Source of the DNA: an uncultured Jannaschia sp.
Lineage (GTDB): Bacteria; Pseudomonadota; Alphaproteobacteria; Rhodobacterales; Rhodobacteraceae
Length of the DNA stretch: 64,000 nt
Reading direction: 5' to 3'
Assembly: GCA_947494145.1 (NCBI GenBank)
Contig: CANLTZ010000016.1
Span: forward strand, 53,470-117,469
A program made the position numbers and the translations under genes. Below the pieces are notes generated by a model. That model searched no databases and was not told the origin of the DNA. It worked only from the letters and a program-made list of their open reading frames with translations. Shown here one piece after another: positions 42,090 through 50,476 of this stretch; position 1 is the stretch's first letter; each line of letters opens with the position of its first letter.

Positions 42090-42689
42090 ATGCAGGACCA
42101 GAACACGAAGATGCAGGACCAGAACACGAACCCGAAACGACATAGCCGACGCGCGTTCCTCGCGGGCGCGGCCGCTGGAGCCACCCTGATGGCCGCTCCC
42201 CCGGTATTGGCTTCGCAGGACGAGGTGCGGCGCAACCTCGCCAGCTTTCGCGTCCACGACTGGCGCGACCATTGGGACGAGCTTGGCGCGGGCGTGATCC
42301 TGTCCGACACCATGTCGCGCATGCTTCAGCACTGGGATGCAAATGGGCGAATGACGGTCTACCCGACCTCCGTGCCCATGACCGACGAGCTGACACGGCG
42401 GGGCCATACCGAGGTGGTCCGCAAGAAGGTCGCCCCCTCCTGGACGCCTACGTCGAATATGCGCGAGCGCGACCCCTCGCTTCCCCAACGGGTCGAGGGC
42501 GGCGCGCCGAACAACCCGCTCGGCACGCATGCTCTCTACCTCACCTGGCCGGCCTACCTGATCCACGGCACGCACGACACGCGCAAGATCGGACGGCGGT
42601 CGTCCTCGGGCTGCATCGGCCTCTACAATCAGCAGATCGCCGAACTCTTCTCCCGCGTGCCCGTCGGCGTGAAAGTCAGGCTCATCTGA
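42090..42689 (+). CDS. Exported L,D-transpeptidase (YkuD family), copper-block copy
   Basis: A 199-residue enzyme with a twin-arginine-like signal (RRAFLAGAAAGATLMAA). Catalytic motifs: IHGTHDTRKIGRRSSSGCIGLYN with the nucleophilic Cys. It shares the WTPTSNMRERDP region with the copies at 404 and 58421 but is more distant. The first 14 codons are an almost exact tandem duplication, MQDQNTK then MQDQNTN (42090-42131), giving an unusual polar leader. AGGAGG precedes the ATG. It is the first gene behind CueR-type site C. Confidence 0.87.
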   Translation: MQDQNTKMQDQNTNPKRHSRRAFLAGAAAGATLMAAPPVLASQDEVRRNLASFRVHDWRDHWDELGAGVILSDTMSRMLQHWDANGRMTVYPTSVPMTDELTRRGHTEVVRKKVAPSWTPTSNMRERDPSLPQRVEGGAPNNPLGTHALYLTWPAYLIHGTHDTRKIGRRSSSGCIGLYNQQIAELFSRVPVGVKVRLI

Positions 42690-42722
42690 CGTGCGCGTTC
42701 CAGAGGCGGCGCGGCCTTCAAA

Positions 42723-42748
42723 CCCGTACTTGAGTGCGGGCTGCCTTT
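42723..42748 (+). terminator. Hairpin with T-run after the L,D-transpeptidase; also MerR(Hg)-like dyad
   Basis: CCCGTACT pairs with AGTGCGGG (42723-42740) and is followed by CTGCCTTTT, which fits a Rho-independent terminator. The same core, CCGTAC-TTGA-GTGCGG, closely resembles the mercury MerR operator half-sites (CCGTAC-N4-GTACGG). Either reading is possible; a -35 match is poor (TCAAAC). Confidence 0.5.
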
Positions 42749-42761
42749 TAAGGGAACTTCG

Positions 42762-44096
42762 ATGAAATCTGAATATGTGCCGGACAGCATCTCGCTTGCC
42801 GGAGCGATCGCCATGGGGACAGGGGTCATGATCGGCGCGGGGATCTTCGCCCTGACGGGGCAAATCGCCCAGCTCGCCGGTCCCCTCTTCCCGCTCTCGT
42901 TCGTAGCGGGCGCGTTCGTCACCGCGTTTAGCGCCTATACTTACATCAAGATGTCGAACGCCTACCCCTCGGCGGGTGGAATCGCGATGATCCTAGAGAA
43001 GGCCTATGGCCCGACGATCGTCGCCGCCGGCGCGGCCCTGCTGATGGCGCTTTCGATGGTCATCAACGAAAGCCTCGTCGCGCGGACCTTCGCGACCTAC
43101 CTGCTGCGAGGACTGGGCGTCGACCCGGATGGCTGGCTCGTTCCCGCGCTCGGCGTGGGTCTCATCGTCTTCGCCTACCTGATCAACGCGGCCGGGAACC
43201 GGTCGGTAGGGCTGTTCTCGATCGTCATGGCCGTCCTGAAGGTCTGCGGCATTGCGCTGTTTGGCGTTGCGGCACTTTGGGCGGGCGGCGTCTCGTTCGA
43301 GGCCGCTTCCGGGGGAGAAACGACGGCCGCGCCAAGGTTCCTGGCATCCGTGGCTCTTTCAATCCTCGCGTTCAAAGGGTTCACGACGATCACCAACAGC
43401 GGTGCCGAGATCACCGATCCGCATCGTAATGTCGGGCGAGCAATCCTGTATTCGATCGGCATCTGCGTCGTGGTTTATCTCCTTGTGGCTTTCGCGGTCG
43501 GCTCGAACTTAACGCTTGCAGAGATCGTCGCAGCGAAGGATTACGCCCTTGCCGAAGCAGCCGGCCCGACTCTGGGACGGACCGGCTTCTATCTGACCGT
43601 GGCCTTGGCGCTGATCGCCACATCGTCCGGCATCATCGCAAGTGTCTTCGCTGTGTCGCGCATGTTGGCCATGCTCACGGAGATGCGTCTGATCCCGCAC
43701 AGCCATTTCGGAATGCCCGGGGTCATCCGCGACCATACGCTCGTCTATACGGTCGTCATTGCGGCATTCCTGACCGTGTTCTTCGACCTTGCGCGGATCG
43801 CTTCGCTCGGCGCTTTCTTCTATCTCGTCATGGATATGATCATCCACTGGGGGGTGTTCCGACATCAGCGTCGCGAGGTCGGGGCCGCCGGATGGGTCCT
43901 GCTGTGCGCGATCTCTCTGGACCTTGTCGTCCTCGGTGCCTTCTCTTGGCTCAAATGGCAAACCGATCCGCTGATCGTCTTCGTAGCGATCGGGATGATG
44001 GCGGCGGTCTTCATCTTCGTCGGTGTCTTCCTGCGGGTGCGGCCCGCAGATGGCAGGGCCGACGCGGCCCTGCCTCACGATCACGGAAAATCTTGA
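42762..44096 (+). CDS. APC-family amino acid/polyamine-type permease
   Basis: A 444-residue inner-membrane transporter with about 12 helices. The start has SLAGAIAMGTGVMIGAGIFAL, the conserved APC helix I with the GAGIF sequence break, then YPSAGGIAMILEKAYGP and, in helix VI, FKGFTTITNSGAEITDP. The substrate is not evident; it has a Gly/His-containing cytoplasmic tail. It is common as a neighbour of metal islands, but its link to copper here is only positional. AAGGGA precedes the ATG. Confidence 0.85.
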   Translation: MKSEYVPDSISLAGAIAMGTGVMIGAGIFALTGQIAQLAGPLFPLSFVAGAFVTAFSAYTYIKMSNAYPSAGGIAMILEKAYGPTIVAAGAALLMALSMVINESLVARTFATYLLRGLGVDPDGWLVPALGVGLIVFAYLINAAGNRSVGLFSIVMAVLKVCGIALFGVAALWAGGVSFEAASGGETTAAPRFLASVALSILAFKGFTTITNSGAEITDPHRNVGRAILYSIGICVVVYLLVAFAVGSNLTLAEIVAAKDYALAEAAGPTLGRTGFYLTVALALIATSSGIIASVFAVSRMLAMLTEMRLIPHSHFGMPGVIRDHTLVYTVVIAAFLTVFFDLARIASLGAFFYLVMDMIIHWGVFRHQRREVGAAGWVLLCAISLDLVVLGAFSWLKWQTDPLIVFVAIGMMAAVFIFVGVFLRVRPADGRADAALPHDHGKS

Positions 44097-44162
44097 ACAC
44101 CCGCTCGATAAGCGTCGCATGGTTCTCGGACGCCGTCACGTGAAGCCAAGCGGGCGCGGGCC

Positions 44163-45403
44163 TCAGTTCGCCGTGACATGCATGATCGAGCCGTTCTCGA
44201 AATCGGTAAGGAACACGATCGAGCCGTCGGCCAGCACGTCCACGTCGCGCACGCGGCCCTGGTTGCGCAGCAGGCGCTCCTCCTCGGCGACGTAGCCGTC
44301 CTCGCCGAAGGTCAGCCGCACTAGACCGCCGGGATAGAGCGAGCCGATCAGGAGGTCGCCTTCCCATTGCGGGAACATCTCGCCCGTGACGAAGTTCGCG
44401 CCGCCCGGCGCGATCACCGGATCCCAGAAATAGAGCGGCTGCTCCATCCCCTCCATGCTGGCCTCGCCGGTCCCGACCAGCTCGCCCTCGTACTGCTCGC
44501 CGTAGGAGACCAGCGGCCAGCCGTAGTTCGCCCCCGGCGCGGGCTTGTTGACCTCGTCGCCCCCGGCAGGCCCGTGCTCCAGCACGAAGAGGCTGCCGTC
44601 GGGGGCGAGGTCGGCGCCCTGGATGTTGCGGTGGCCGAGCGATCAGATCGCGTCGTCCCCCGCGCGGCCGACGAAGGGATTGTCCTCGGGGATCGAGCCG
44701 TCGAGGTTCACGCGGATCACCTTGCCGTAGGTTCGGTCCATGTCCTGCGCGTAGTCGCGATACTGCTCCGTGAAGTGCTCGCCGGTGGTGATGAACACCG
44801 TGCCGTCGCCGGGGAAGACGAGGCGCGAGCCGTAATGCATCGCTGCACCCGAAGGGGGCGACTGGACCCAGATGTCCTCGACGTCGGTCAGCTCGGTCAT
44901 GTCGTCGGAAAGCACGCCGCGCGCGGCGGCCGTGGCGGACATGCCGTCGCCCATCGGCTTGGAATAGGTAAGGTAGATCATGCGGTCCTCGGCGAAGTCC
45001 GGCCCCGCCTTCACGTCCAGCAGGCCCGCCTGCGTGGCCCAGCCGGTCGACGGTTCGGCGTTGTAGACCTCCGGCACGCCGGCGATCGGGTCGTGGACGG
45101 TGCCGCCCGTCGTGACGTGGCGCAGGCGGCCGGGCCGCTCGGTCACGAGGAACGAGCCGTCAGGCAGCTGGTCGATGCCCCAGGGGTGGACCAGCCCGCC
45201 GGCCAGCAGCGCGGTCGAGGTCGAGGCGCTGCCCTCGACCAGCTGGGCGCGGAACTGGGCGTCGAAGGCGGGATCGAAATCGGTGTTGCGGTTGCCCCAG
45301 GTGAACGTGACGTCGGTCTCGCCATGGCCGGGGGGGCGATGGCCGGGGCCGCCGTCACGCCCAGAAGCAGCATGGCGAGGGGGGCTTTGAATGTCGGATG
45401 CAT
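44163..45403 (-). pseudogene. Decayed PQQ-dependent sugar dehydrogenase
   Basis: Two in-frame pieces (44163-44642 and 44646 upward) read as one beta-propeller of the PQQ sugar dehydrogenase family: WGIDQLPDGSFLVTERPGR, RLVFPGDGTVFITTGEHF, FVLEHGPAGGDEVN and ANYGWPLVSYG. Between them the codon for the Trp of AIWSLGHRN is TGA (44643-44645). At the start, a good signal peptide (HPTFKAPLAMLLLGV) is in another frame from the propeller; a run of seven G (45330-45336) is one base short of joining them. Two lesions suggest a pseudogene; sequencing errors cannot be excluded. A CueR-type site (45449-45479) remains upstream. Confidence 0.8.
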
Positions 45404-45448
45404 CGGAATGGTCCTCCTGTCGGGGCGGGAATGATCGCGCGGCGACAG

Positions 45449-45479
45449 CCAAACGCATCTTCCAGCGCGGGAGGGTTCC
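45449..45479 (-). promoter_or_regulatory. CueR-type promoter-operator, site D (sugar dehydrogenase pseudogene)
   Basis: Minus strand: GGAACC (45474-45479) in place of TTGACC, CTCC-CGCGCT-GGAA (45460-45473), weak -10 GTTTGG (45449-45454). It keeps the dyad but a poor -35, so it may be decaying with its gene. Confidence 0.55.
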
Positions 45480-45523
45480 ATGCGGGCGTGCCGCGCCGCC
45501 CCCGGGGACGGCGCGGCGGACGC

Positions 45524-45802
45524 TCAGCGCAGCTCGGTCACGGTGAGTTTGCCGTTCACGCGGTCGACCGCGAACTCGACGGCGGTGCCTTCGGCGAGCC
45601 GTTCGGCCATGGCCGGTTCGGCCAGCACGAAGACCATCGTCATCGCCGGCATGTCGAGATTGGTCAGCTCTTCGTGGATCAGCGTTACCTTGCCGGCCTC
45701 CGCGTCGAGCTTCTTGACTGTTGCCTTGACGAAATGGGCGTCGGCCAAGGCCGGCGCGGACGTGAGGGCAAGCGCGGCGAGAAGGGGTATCAGTCGTTTC
45801 AT
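45524..45802 (-). CDS. CusF-like periplasmic copper-binding protein
   Basis: A 92-residue exported protein: signal ends near ALADA, then a small beta-barrel of the CusF type. LDMPAMTMVF gives the Met ligands; H in IHEELTN is the likely His. In Cus systems CusF binds Cu(I) and passes it to an efflux pump. GGAGC precedes the ATG. It is the last intact gene of the run from 52344 downwards and follows the cupredoxins. Confidence 0.87.
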   Translation of the reverse strand: MKRLIPLLAALALTSAPALADAHFVKATVKKLDAEAGKVTLIHEELTNLDMPAMTMVFVLAEPAMAERLAEGTAVEFAVDRVNGKLTVTELR

Positions 45803-45820
45803 GGGGTTTGCTCCAGGGTT

Positions 45821-46297
45821 CTAGTTGACGGAAACGGGGCCGTGCATGCCGGACTCGTAATGGCCGGGCAGCAGGCAGGCGAACTCGAAGCCGCCGGCCT
45901 TCGAGAAGGTCCAGACGATTTCGGAGCTCTCGCCCGGCTCGAGGCGCACGGCGTTCGGGTCGTCGTGCTCCATTTCGGGGAAGCGCTCCATCAGCGCCTT
46001 GTGCTCGGCATTCTTCTCCAGGCTGTCGAGCACGAATTCATGCGTCGACATCCCGGCATTGGTGATGACGAAGCGGACGGTCTCGCCTTCCGCGAAGGAC
46101 AGGTCGCCCGGCTCGAACACCATCTCGCCGGTGTCCAGCTCGCGCATCGTCATCTCGACGGCGCGTGTCGCTTCGGCGGCTTTGCCGGGACGACCGGCCG
46201 CCATTTCGTCGTCATGCCCGTGCTCGCCGGTGCCTGCGGCGAGGGCGGGCATGCTGAGCGACACCAGCAGGGTCGTCAGGATCGTAAGTCTGGTCAT
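45821..46297 (-). CDS. Periplasmic cupredoxin, copy 1
   Basis: A 158-residue exported blue-copper-type protein. Signal cleavage near ALAAG, a His/Asp-rich leader (EHGHDDEM), then a cupredoxin fold with copper ligands in THEFVLDSLEKN (His) and FACLLPGHYESGMHG (Cys, His, Met). It would shuttle electrons or buffer copper. It is about 35 bases from the next cupredoxin gene at 46331. Confidence 0.88.
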   Translation of the reverse strand: MTRLTILTTLLVSLSMPALAAGTGEHGHDDEMAAGRPGKAAEATRAVEMTMRELDTGEMVFEPGDLSFAEGETVRFVITNAGMSTHEFVLDSLEKNAEHKALMERFPEMEHDDPNAVRLEPGESSEIVWTFSKAGGFEFACLLPGHYESGMHGPVSVN

Positions 46298-46330
46298 TTC
46301 AGGTCCTTCAGGTACCAAGGTTTGGGGGGT

Positions 46331-46825
46331 TCATTCGACGGTCAGACGACCGTTCATTCCGGCCTCGTAGTGGCCCGGAATCAGGCAGGCGAACGCGAAT
46401 TCGCCTTCGTTCGCGAACGTCCAGACGAGCGTCCGGACCGCACCCGGCGCGACCTGCGCCGCGTATCCGGCCTCGTGGATCATCTCGCCCGCGCCGCGCA
46501 TCGCTTCGCGGTGATCGGCGATCTCCTCGGGGCTCGCCATGACGAAGTCATGAGGCTGTGCGCCGTCGTTCGTCAGGACGAGACGGATCGTCTCACCGCG
46601 ACGGATGTCGATGAATCCGACGTCGAAGGACATCGCCCCGTCCGGCGCATCCGCCATTGATATCTTTATCGTGCGGTCGATCAGAACCGGTGCGCCCGGG
46701 TAGCCGATCGGTATCGAGGCGGAATGGAGGGCCGGACCCTCATGCTGTCCGAGATGGTATTGCGACGCCAAGGCTGGGGCGGCGAGCGTCCCGGACATGG
46801 CGAGGAGGATCAGTGTCTTCTTCAT
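46331..46825 (-). CDS. Periplasmic cupredoxin, copy 2
   Basis: A 164-residue exported protein with a signal cleaved near PALASQ. Ligands are seen in PHDFVMAS (His) and FACLIPGHYEAGMNG (Cys, His, Met). It resembles the copy at 45821 in the C-terminal block, so the two arose by duplication and diverged. The two proteins may serve different redox partners (MCO or cytochrome). Confidence 0.88.
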   Translation of the reverse strand: MKKTLILLAMSGTLAAPALASQYHLGQHEGPALHSASIPIGYPGAPVLIDRTIKISMADAPDGAMSFDVGFIDIRRGETIRLVLTNDGAQPHDFVMASPEEIADHREAMRGAGEMIHEAGYAAQVAPGAVRTLVWTFANEGEFAFACLIPGHYEAGMNGRLTVE

Positions 46826-46858
46826 CGTAAGACTTCCTTCTGCTCAAGTGTAGAAAGG

Positions 46859-48217
46859 TCAGTCGCGCATCGCCGGGGGCGGTGTCAGCACGGTCCGGGC
46901 GCTGTCCTGCCGGACCGGGTCGGGCAGGTCGCCCGTCCATTCCTGTGCCTCTGTGCCCGGCGGGTTCTCGTACCAGCCGGGATCGGCGTAATCGTCGGGC
47001 GCGATCCCTTCGCGGACCTTCACCACCGAGAACATGCCGCCCATCTCCAGCGGCCCGTGCGGGCCCCAGCCCGCCATCATCGGCACCGTGTTGGCGGGCA
47101 GCTCCATGCTCATCTCGGCCATGTCGGCCATGCCGGCGGTTCCCATCGGCATGTATTCCGGCTGCTCGCGGCGGATCATCTGCGTCAGGCGGTCCTTGCG
47201 CGCGCCGATGAAGGTGGGGATGTCGTGGCCCATCGCGTTCATCGTGTGGTGCGACTTGTGGCAGTGGATCGCCCAATCGCCTTCGTGCACGGCGTCGAAC
47301 TCGTAGGCGCGCATGCCGCCCACGGGGATGTCGATCGACACCTCGGGCCAGGCCGCCTCGGGCGGGACCCAGCCGCCGTCGGTGCAGGTCACCTTGAAGT
47401 CGTAGCCGTGCATGTGGATCGGGTGGTTCGTCATCGTCAGGTTGCCCACCCGCACCCGCACCCGGTCGCCCTTGTTCACGACCAGAGGATCGATGTCCGG
47501 AAAGATCCGGCTGTTCCACGTCCAGAGGTTGAAGTCCGTCATCTCCATGATGCGGGGGATCTGGCTTCCGGGGTCGATGTCGTAGGCAGCCAGGATGAAC
47601 GCGAAGTCGCGGTCCACGGGCATGAAGGCCGGGTCGCGCGGATGGACGATGAACAGGCCCATCATGCCCATGGCCATCTGGACCATCTCGTCGCCGTGGG
47701 GGTGGTACATGAAGGTGCCGGACTTCACGAGGTCGAACTCGTAGGCGTAGGTCTTGCCTGGCGGGATCGCCTTCTGGCTCAGGCCCGCCACCCCGTCCAT
47801 GCCCGAGGGAAGGATCAGGCCGTGCCAGTGGACAGTCGTGTGCTCGGGCAGGCGGTTGGTGACGAAGATGCGCACCCGGTCGCCTTCCACCGCCTCGATG
47901 GTCGGGCCGGTCGATTGGCCGTTGTAGCCCCAGAGCCGGGCCACCATGCCATCGGCCATCTCGCGCTCGACGGGCTCGGCGATCAGATGGAACTCCTTCA
48001 CGTTGCCATTCATGCGGAAGGGCAGCGACCAGCCGTTCAGGGTCACGACCGGGTTGTACGGCCGGCCCTGCACGGGCAACGGCGGTACGGCCGTGGCCGC
48101 GCCCCCGGCGACGGGTGCCTCGGGAACGGCGCCCTGCGAGGTCTGGGCCACCGCTTCGGCGGCCACCAGGGTAGCGCCGGCGGCGAGGAACCCCCGGCGG
48201 CTGAGATTCGAAGTCAT
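46859..48217 (-). CDS. Twin-arginine multicopper oxidase (PcoA/CopA-like), copy 1
   Basis: A 452-residue periplasmic oxidase exported folded by Tat (SRRGFLAAG). All four copper-binding blocks are seen: HWHGLILPSGMDG, YHPHGDEMVQM, HPIHMHGYDF and HCHKSHHTM. A Met-rich segment (GTAGMADMAEMSMEL, about 365-385) probably binds extra Cu(I), as in CopA/CueO. It oxidises Cu(I) or aids copper sequestration. The ATG at 48217 has AGGAG at seven bases; the TolC stop lies 11 bases before. Confidence 0.88.
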   Translation of the reverse strand: MTSNLSRRGFLAAGATLVAAEAVAQTSQGAVPEAPVAGGAATAVPPLPVQGRPYNPVVTLNGWSLPFRMNGNVKEFHLIAEPVEREMADGMVARLWGYNGQSTGPTIEAVEGDRVRIFVTNRLPEHTTVHWHGLILPSGMDGVAGLSQKAIPPGKTYAYEFDLVKSGTFMYHPHGDEMVQMAMGMMGLFIVHPRDPAFMPVDRDFAFILAAYDIDPGSQIPRIMEMTDFNLWTWNSRIFPDIDPLVVNKGDRVRVRVGNLTMTNHPIHMHGYDFKVTCTDGGWVPPEAAWPEVSIDIPVGGMRAYEFDAVHEGDWAIHCHKSHHTMNAMGHDIPTFIGARKDRLTQMIRREQPEYMPMGTAGMADMAEMSMELPANTVPMMAGWGPHGPLEMGGMFSVVKVREGIAPDDYADPGWYENPPGTEAQEWTGDLPDPVRQDSARTVLTPPPAMRD

Positions 48218-48228
48218 GTCCATGCTCC

Positions 48229-49692
48229 TCAATGTCCAGGGTCTGCCGCGGCAGGCGCTTCGGCGCTGCCGCCACCGGCGGGTGCCATGGCCCCGCCGCC
48301 GTAGAGCGCGGCCGTCACGTTGGCCTCCGCCATGAAGTAGTCGGCGCGCGCGGCCGCGGCCGCGAGGCTCGCGTCGAGGCGCGCACGCGTGTCGGCCAGC
48401 AGATCGAAGGTGGAGGTGATCATGCCGTTATAGCTCAGCAGCGCCTCCTCCTCGACGGTGCGGCGCAGTGGCAGGACGCGGCCCTCCCATTGCCGCGCGA
48501 TGCGATGCGCGCCGACCAGCGCGACATGCGCCTCGCGCGCTTCGGAGCGCACCTCGACGGCCTTCAGCGCCAGCAGATGCGCGGCGCGCATGTAGGCCGC
48601 CTCGCCCCGGCGCAGCCGCGCCGCGCCGTTGTCGAAGACGGGGATCTCCAGCGCGATCTCGGCGTCGAGGCCGATGGTCTCGTTGGTCTCGACGGCGCCG
48701 TCCTCCTCGCGCTCGATCTCGACGCCGAACGCCAGGTCGATGTCCGACAGCACGCGCGTCCGGTCGTCGAGCCGGTACTGCTGCGCGACCGCCTCGAGCT
48801 CCAGCGCCGCGGCGGCCAGATCCACCCGCGCCGCCAGCGCCTCGGCCTCCAGGCTCTCGCGCGCGGCCAGGCGGGGCAGCCCCGGCAGCGCATCGGGCAC
48901 GAAATAGCGCAGGTCCGCGCCCGACAGGCCCATCACCCGCGTCAGCCGCTCCTTGGCGAGCTCCGCGTCCAGCCGCGCCCGCGCGCGTTGCGCTTCCAGC
49001 TCGGCGGCGAAGGCCAGTTCGCGGGCCTGACCCGCACGGTTGAGCGCGCCGGTCGCGCCCAGTTGCTGCGCCAACTCTGCCCCGGCCGCAGCCGTCTCCT
49101 GCGCCCGACCCAGAAGGGCCGACGCCTCGAAGGCCGCAACCGCTTCGATCCAGGCGCGCCGGGCCTCGGCGGCCATGCTCAGGGTTTCGGAGGCCGCGGC
49201 CAGCTGTGCCTGCCGGAAGCGGATATCGGCGATCCGGCTCCGCTGCTTGCGGGTCGTCAGGGCGATCAGGCTCGCGGCGACGCCGCCCTCGATCACCCGG
49301 TAGCCGTTCAGCGACGGGGCGCCGATGCCCAACACGCCCAGATGCAGGGTCGGGTTGGGCAGGAGCGCCGTCTGCCATGCCTCCGCGGCGGAGATGCTGA
49401 TCTCCGCATAGGCGGCCTGAAGCGCGCGGTTGTTCAGCAGCGCAACCTGCACGGCCGTATCGGCCGAGATGGTCTTGCCCCGCACGATCGCGGCGACGCG
49501 CTCGGAGTTGGCCGCGATCTCAGCGGGGGTCTGAAGCCACACCGTGTCCGCTCCGGTCGCCTTCTTCGAGGTGCCGAACACCGAGGCGAAGCCCGCCCGC
49601 TCCTGCGCGGGTCCGAAGGCGGCCGGGGTGGCGCAGCCGCCCAGCAGCGCCGCGACGGCGAGGCCGGCGGTCAGTCTGCGGCGGGCGTTCAT
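48229..49692 (-). CDS. TolC-family outer-membrane efflux lipoprotein
   Basis: A 487-residue outer-membrane factor. A lipoprotein signal (VAALLGGC, Cys20) is followed by two repeated alpha-helical domains with NNRALQAAYAEISI and LLPNPTLHLG. Such proteins form the outer-membrane channel of RND or ABC efflux. No RND pump or membrane-fusion gene is present in this window, so its partner is elsewhere or the gene is used with another system. It ends in a Gly/Ala/Pro-rich tail. It overlaps the small lipoprotein gene by four bases. Confidence 0.87.
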   Translation of the reverse strand: MNARRRLTAGLAVAALLGGCATPAAFGPAQERAGFASVFGTSKKATGADTVWLQTPAEIAANSERVAAIVRGKTISADTAVQVALLNNRALQAAYAEISISAAEAWQTALLPNPTLHLGVLGIGAPSLNGYRVIEGGVAASLIALTTRKQRSRIADIRFRQAQLAAASETLSMAAEARRAWIEAVAAFEASALLGRAQETAAAGAELAQQLGATGALNRAGQARELAFAAELEAQRARARLDAELAKERLTRVMGLSGADLRYFVPDALPGLPRLAARESLEAEALAARVDLAAAALELEAVAQQYRLDDRTRVLSDIDLAFGVEIEREEDGAVETNETIGLDAEIALEIPVFDNGAARLRRGEAAYMRAAHLLALKAVEVRSEAREAHVALVGAHRIARQWEGRVLPLRRTVEEEALLSYNGMITSTFDLLADTRARLDASLAAAAARADYFMAEANVTAALYGGGAMAPAGGGSAEAPAAADPGH

Positions 49693-49910
49693 CGGGTCAC
49701 CCCCGCAGGCGATTGCGCGTCGTTGAGGTCGCGCCAGTCGCCCGGCTCCGTCAGGGTGGCGGGCGTGTCGCGCATCGTCAGCGTCTTCGGCGCCATGACG
49801 GGCGCGGCAGGAGAGGCCGCCGGCGCCATCAGGCTGGCCGGAGGCAAGGGCGTGGCGGCCGCGCAGCCGGCCAGCGCCAGCGGCATGAGGGCCGCGAGTC
49901 GGAGGGTCAT
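49689..49910 (-). CDS. Small lipoprotein of unknown function
   Basis: A 73-residue protein: LRLAALMPLALAGC gives a good lipobox (Cys16), then an Ala/Pro-rich linker and a polar end. No family is recognised. It is coupled by a four-base overlap to the TolC-family gene and may be an accessory of it. Confidence 0.6.
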   Translation of the reverse strand: MTLRLAALMPLALAGCAAATPLPPASLMAPAASPAAPVMAPKTLTMRDTPATLTEPGDWRDLNDAQSPAGVTR

Positions 49911-50002
49911 GAATGTGTCCTGTCCCGAAAGCATCGATCCTGTCGGCGTGCGGGTTGCGTCACGCCGGTCGTTGGCCCGGGCAAGCGCCGGGCGGAGCGG
50001 GA

Positions 50003-50377
50003 TCAGGCTTGGGGCGGCCTTTGCGGCGCTTCAGGCCGGAAGATGACGAAGATCGTATCGAAAGACCGCCCGGCCGGGACACGCGCCAGCAGGTAGGCGA
50101 CGCCGATCTCGGCGTCGACCAGCAGTGGTCCGGCGCATTGATGCGCCGTGCATGGCCCATGCGTGCCGTCATGCGACACCCCCTCGTCGGAGGCGTGCGG
50201 GACCACATGCGTGTCCGCATCACCCGCATCCACTGAGGGGCCTTCGATGGCCGCGCGCTCGGCGCAATGGGCACCGTGGCCCATGCCCTGAGCGGCGGCC
50301 TGCGTGCCCGCCAGCCCCGACAGGACCAGAAGGATCACGGCGCCGAATCGCACCAGTATGGAGGCCAGGTTTCGCAT
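50003..50377 (-). CDS. Small exported His/Cys-containing protein
   Basis: A 124-residue protein with a signal (ILVRFGAVILLVLSGLAGTQAAAQ). The mature start GMGHGAHCAERA and a later GTHGPCTAHQC supply His and Cys in metal-binding-like spacing. The remainder ends in a hydrophobic FDTIFVIFRPE segment. The family is unknown; the composition suggests a periplasmic copper-binding or sensing role (inference). A weak CueR-like dyad lies upstream (50416-50440). Confidence 0.62.
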   Translation of the reverse strand: MRNLASILVRFGAVILLVLSGLAGTQAAAQGMGHGAHCAERAAIEGPSVDAGDADTHVVPHASDEGVSHDGTHGPCTAHQCAGPLLVDAEIGVAYLLARVPAGRSFDTIFVIFRPEAPQRPPQA

Positions 50378-50415
50378 CGTCGGGAGGAGATGCGCCCGGA
50401 CCCGAATCCTGTCAA

Positions 50416-50440
50416 TCGGCCTCCGTGACGGGAAGGTTCG
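50416..50440 (-). promoter_or_regulatory. CueR-like dyad, weak (site E)
   Basis: Minus strand: CGAACC (50435-50440) then TTCC-CGTCAC-GGAG. The dyad resembles the other copper sites but the -35 and -10 are poor; TTGACA at 50410-50415 may serve as the -35 of another promoter. Confidence 0.35.
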
Positions 50441-50476
50441 CAGGCAGCCGGGCATCGGCGGGCCGCCGCCTGCGCG

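Noticed and set aside
46724..48304. Long plus-strand open frame opposite the multicopper oxidase
   Set aside because: It lies wholly over a gene with clear copper motifs on the other strand. GC-rich codons create long shadow frames; it has no signal, ribosome site or recognisable domain.
48232..50046. Plus-strand open frame of about 600 codons opposite the TolC-family gene
   Set aside because: Basic, Arg/Gly/His-rich composition without domain features; a shadow of the TolC and lipoprotein genes.
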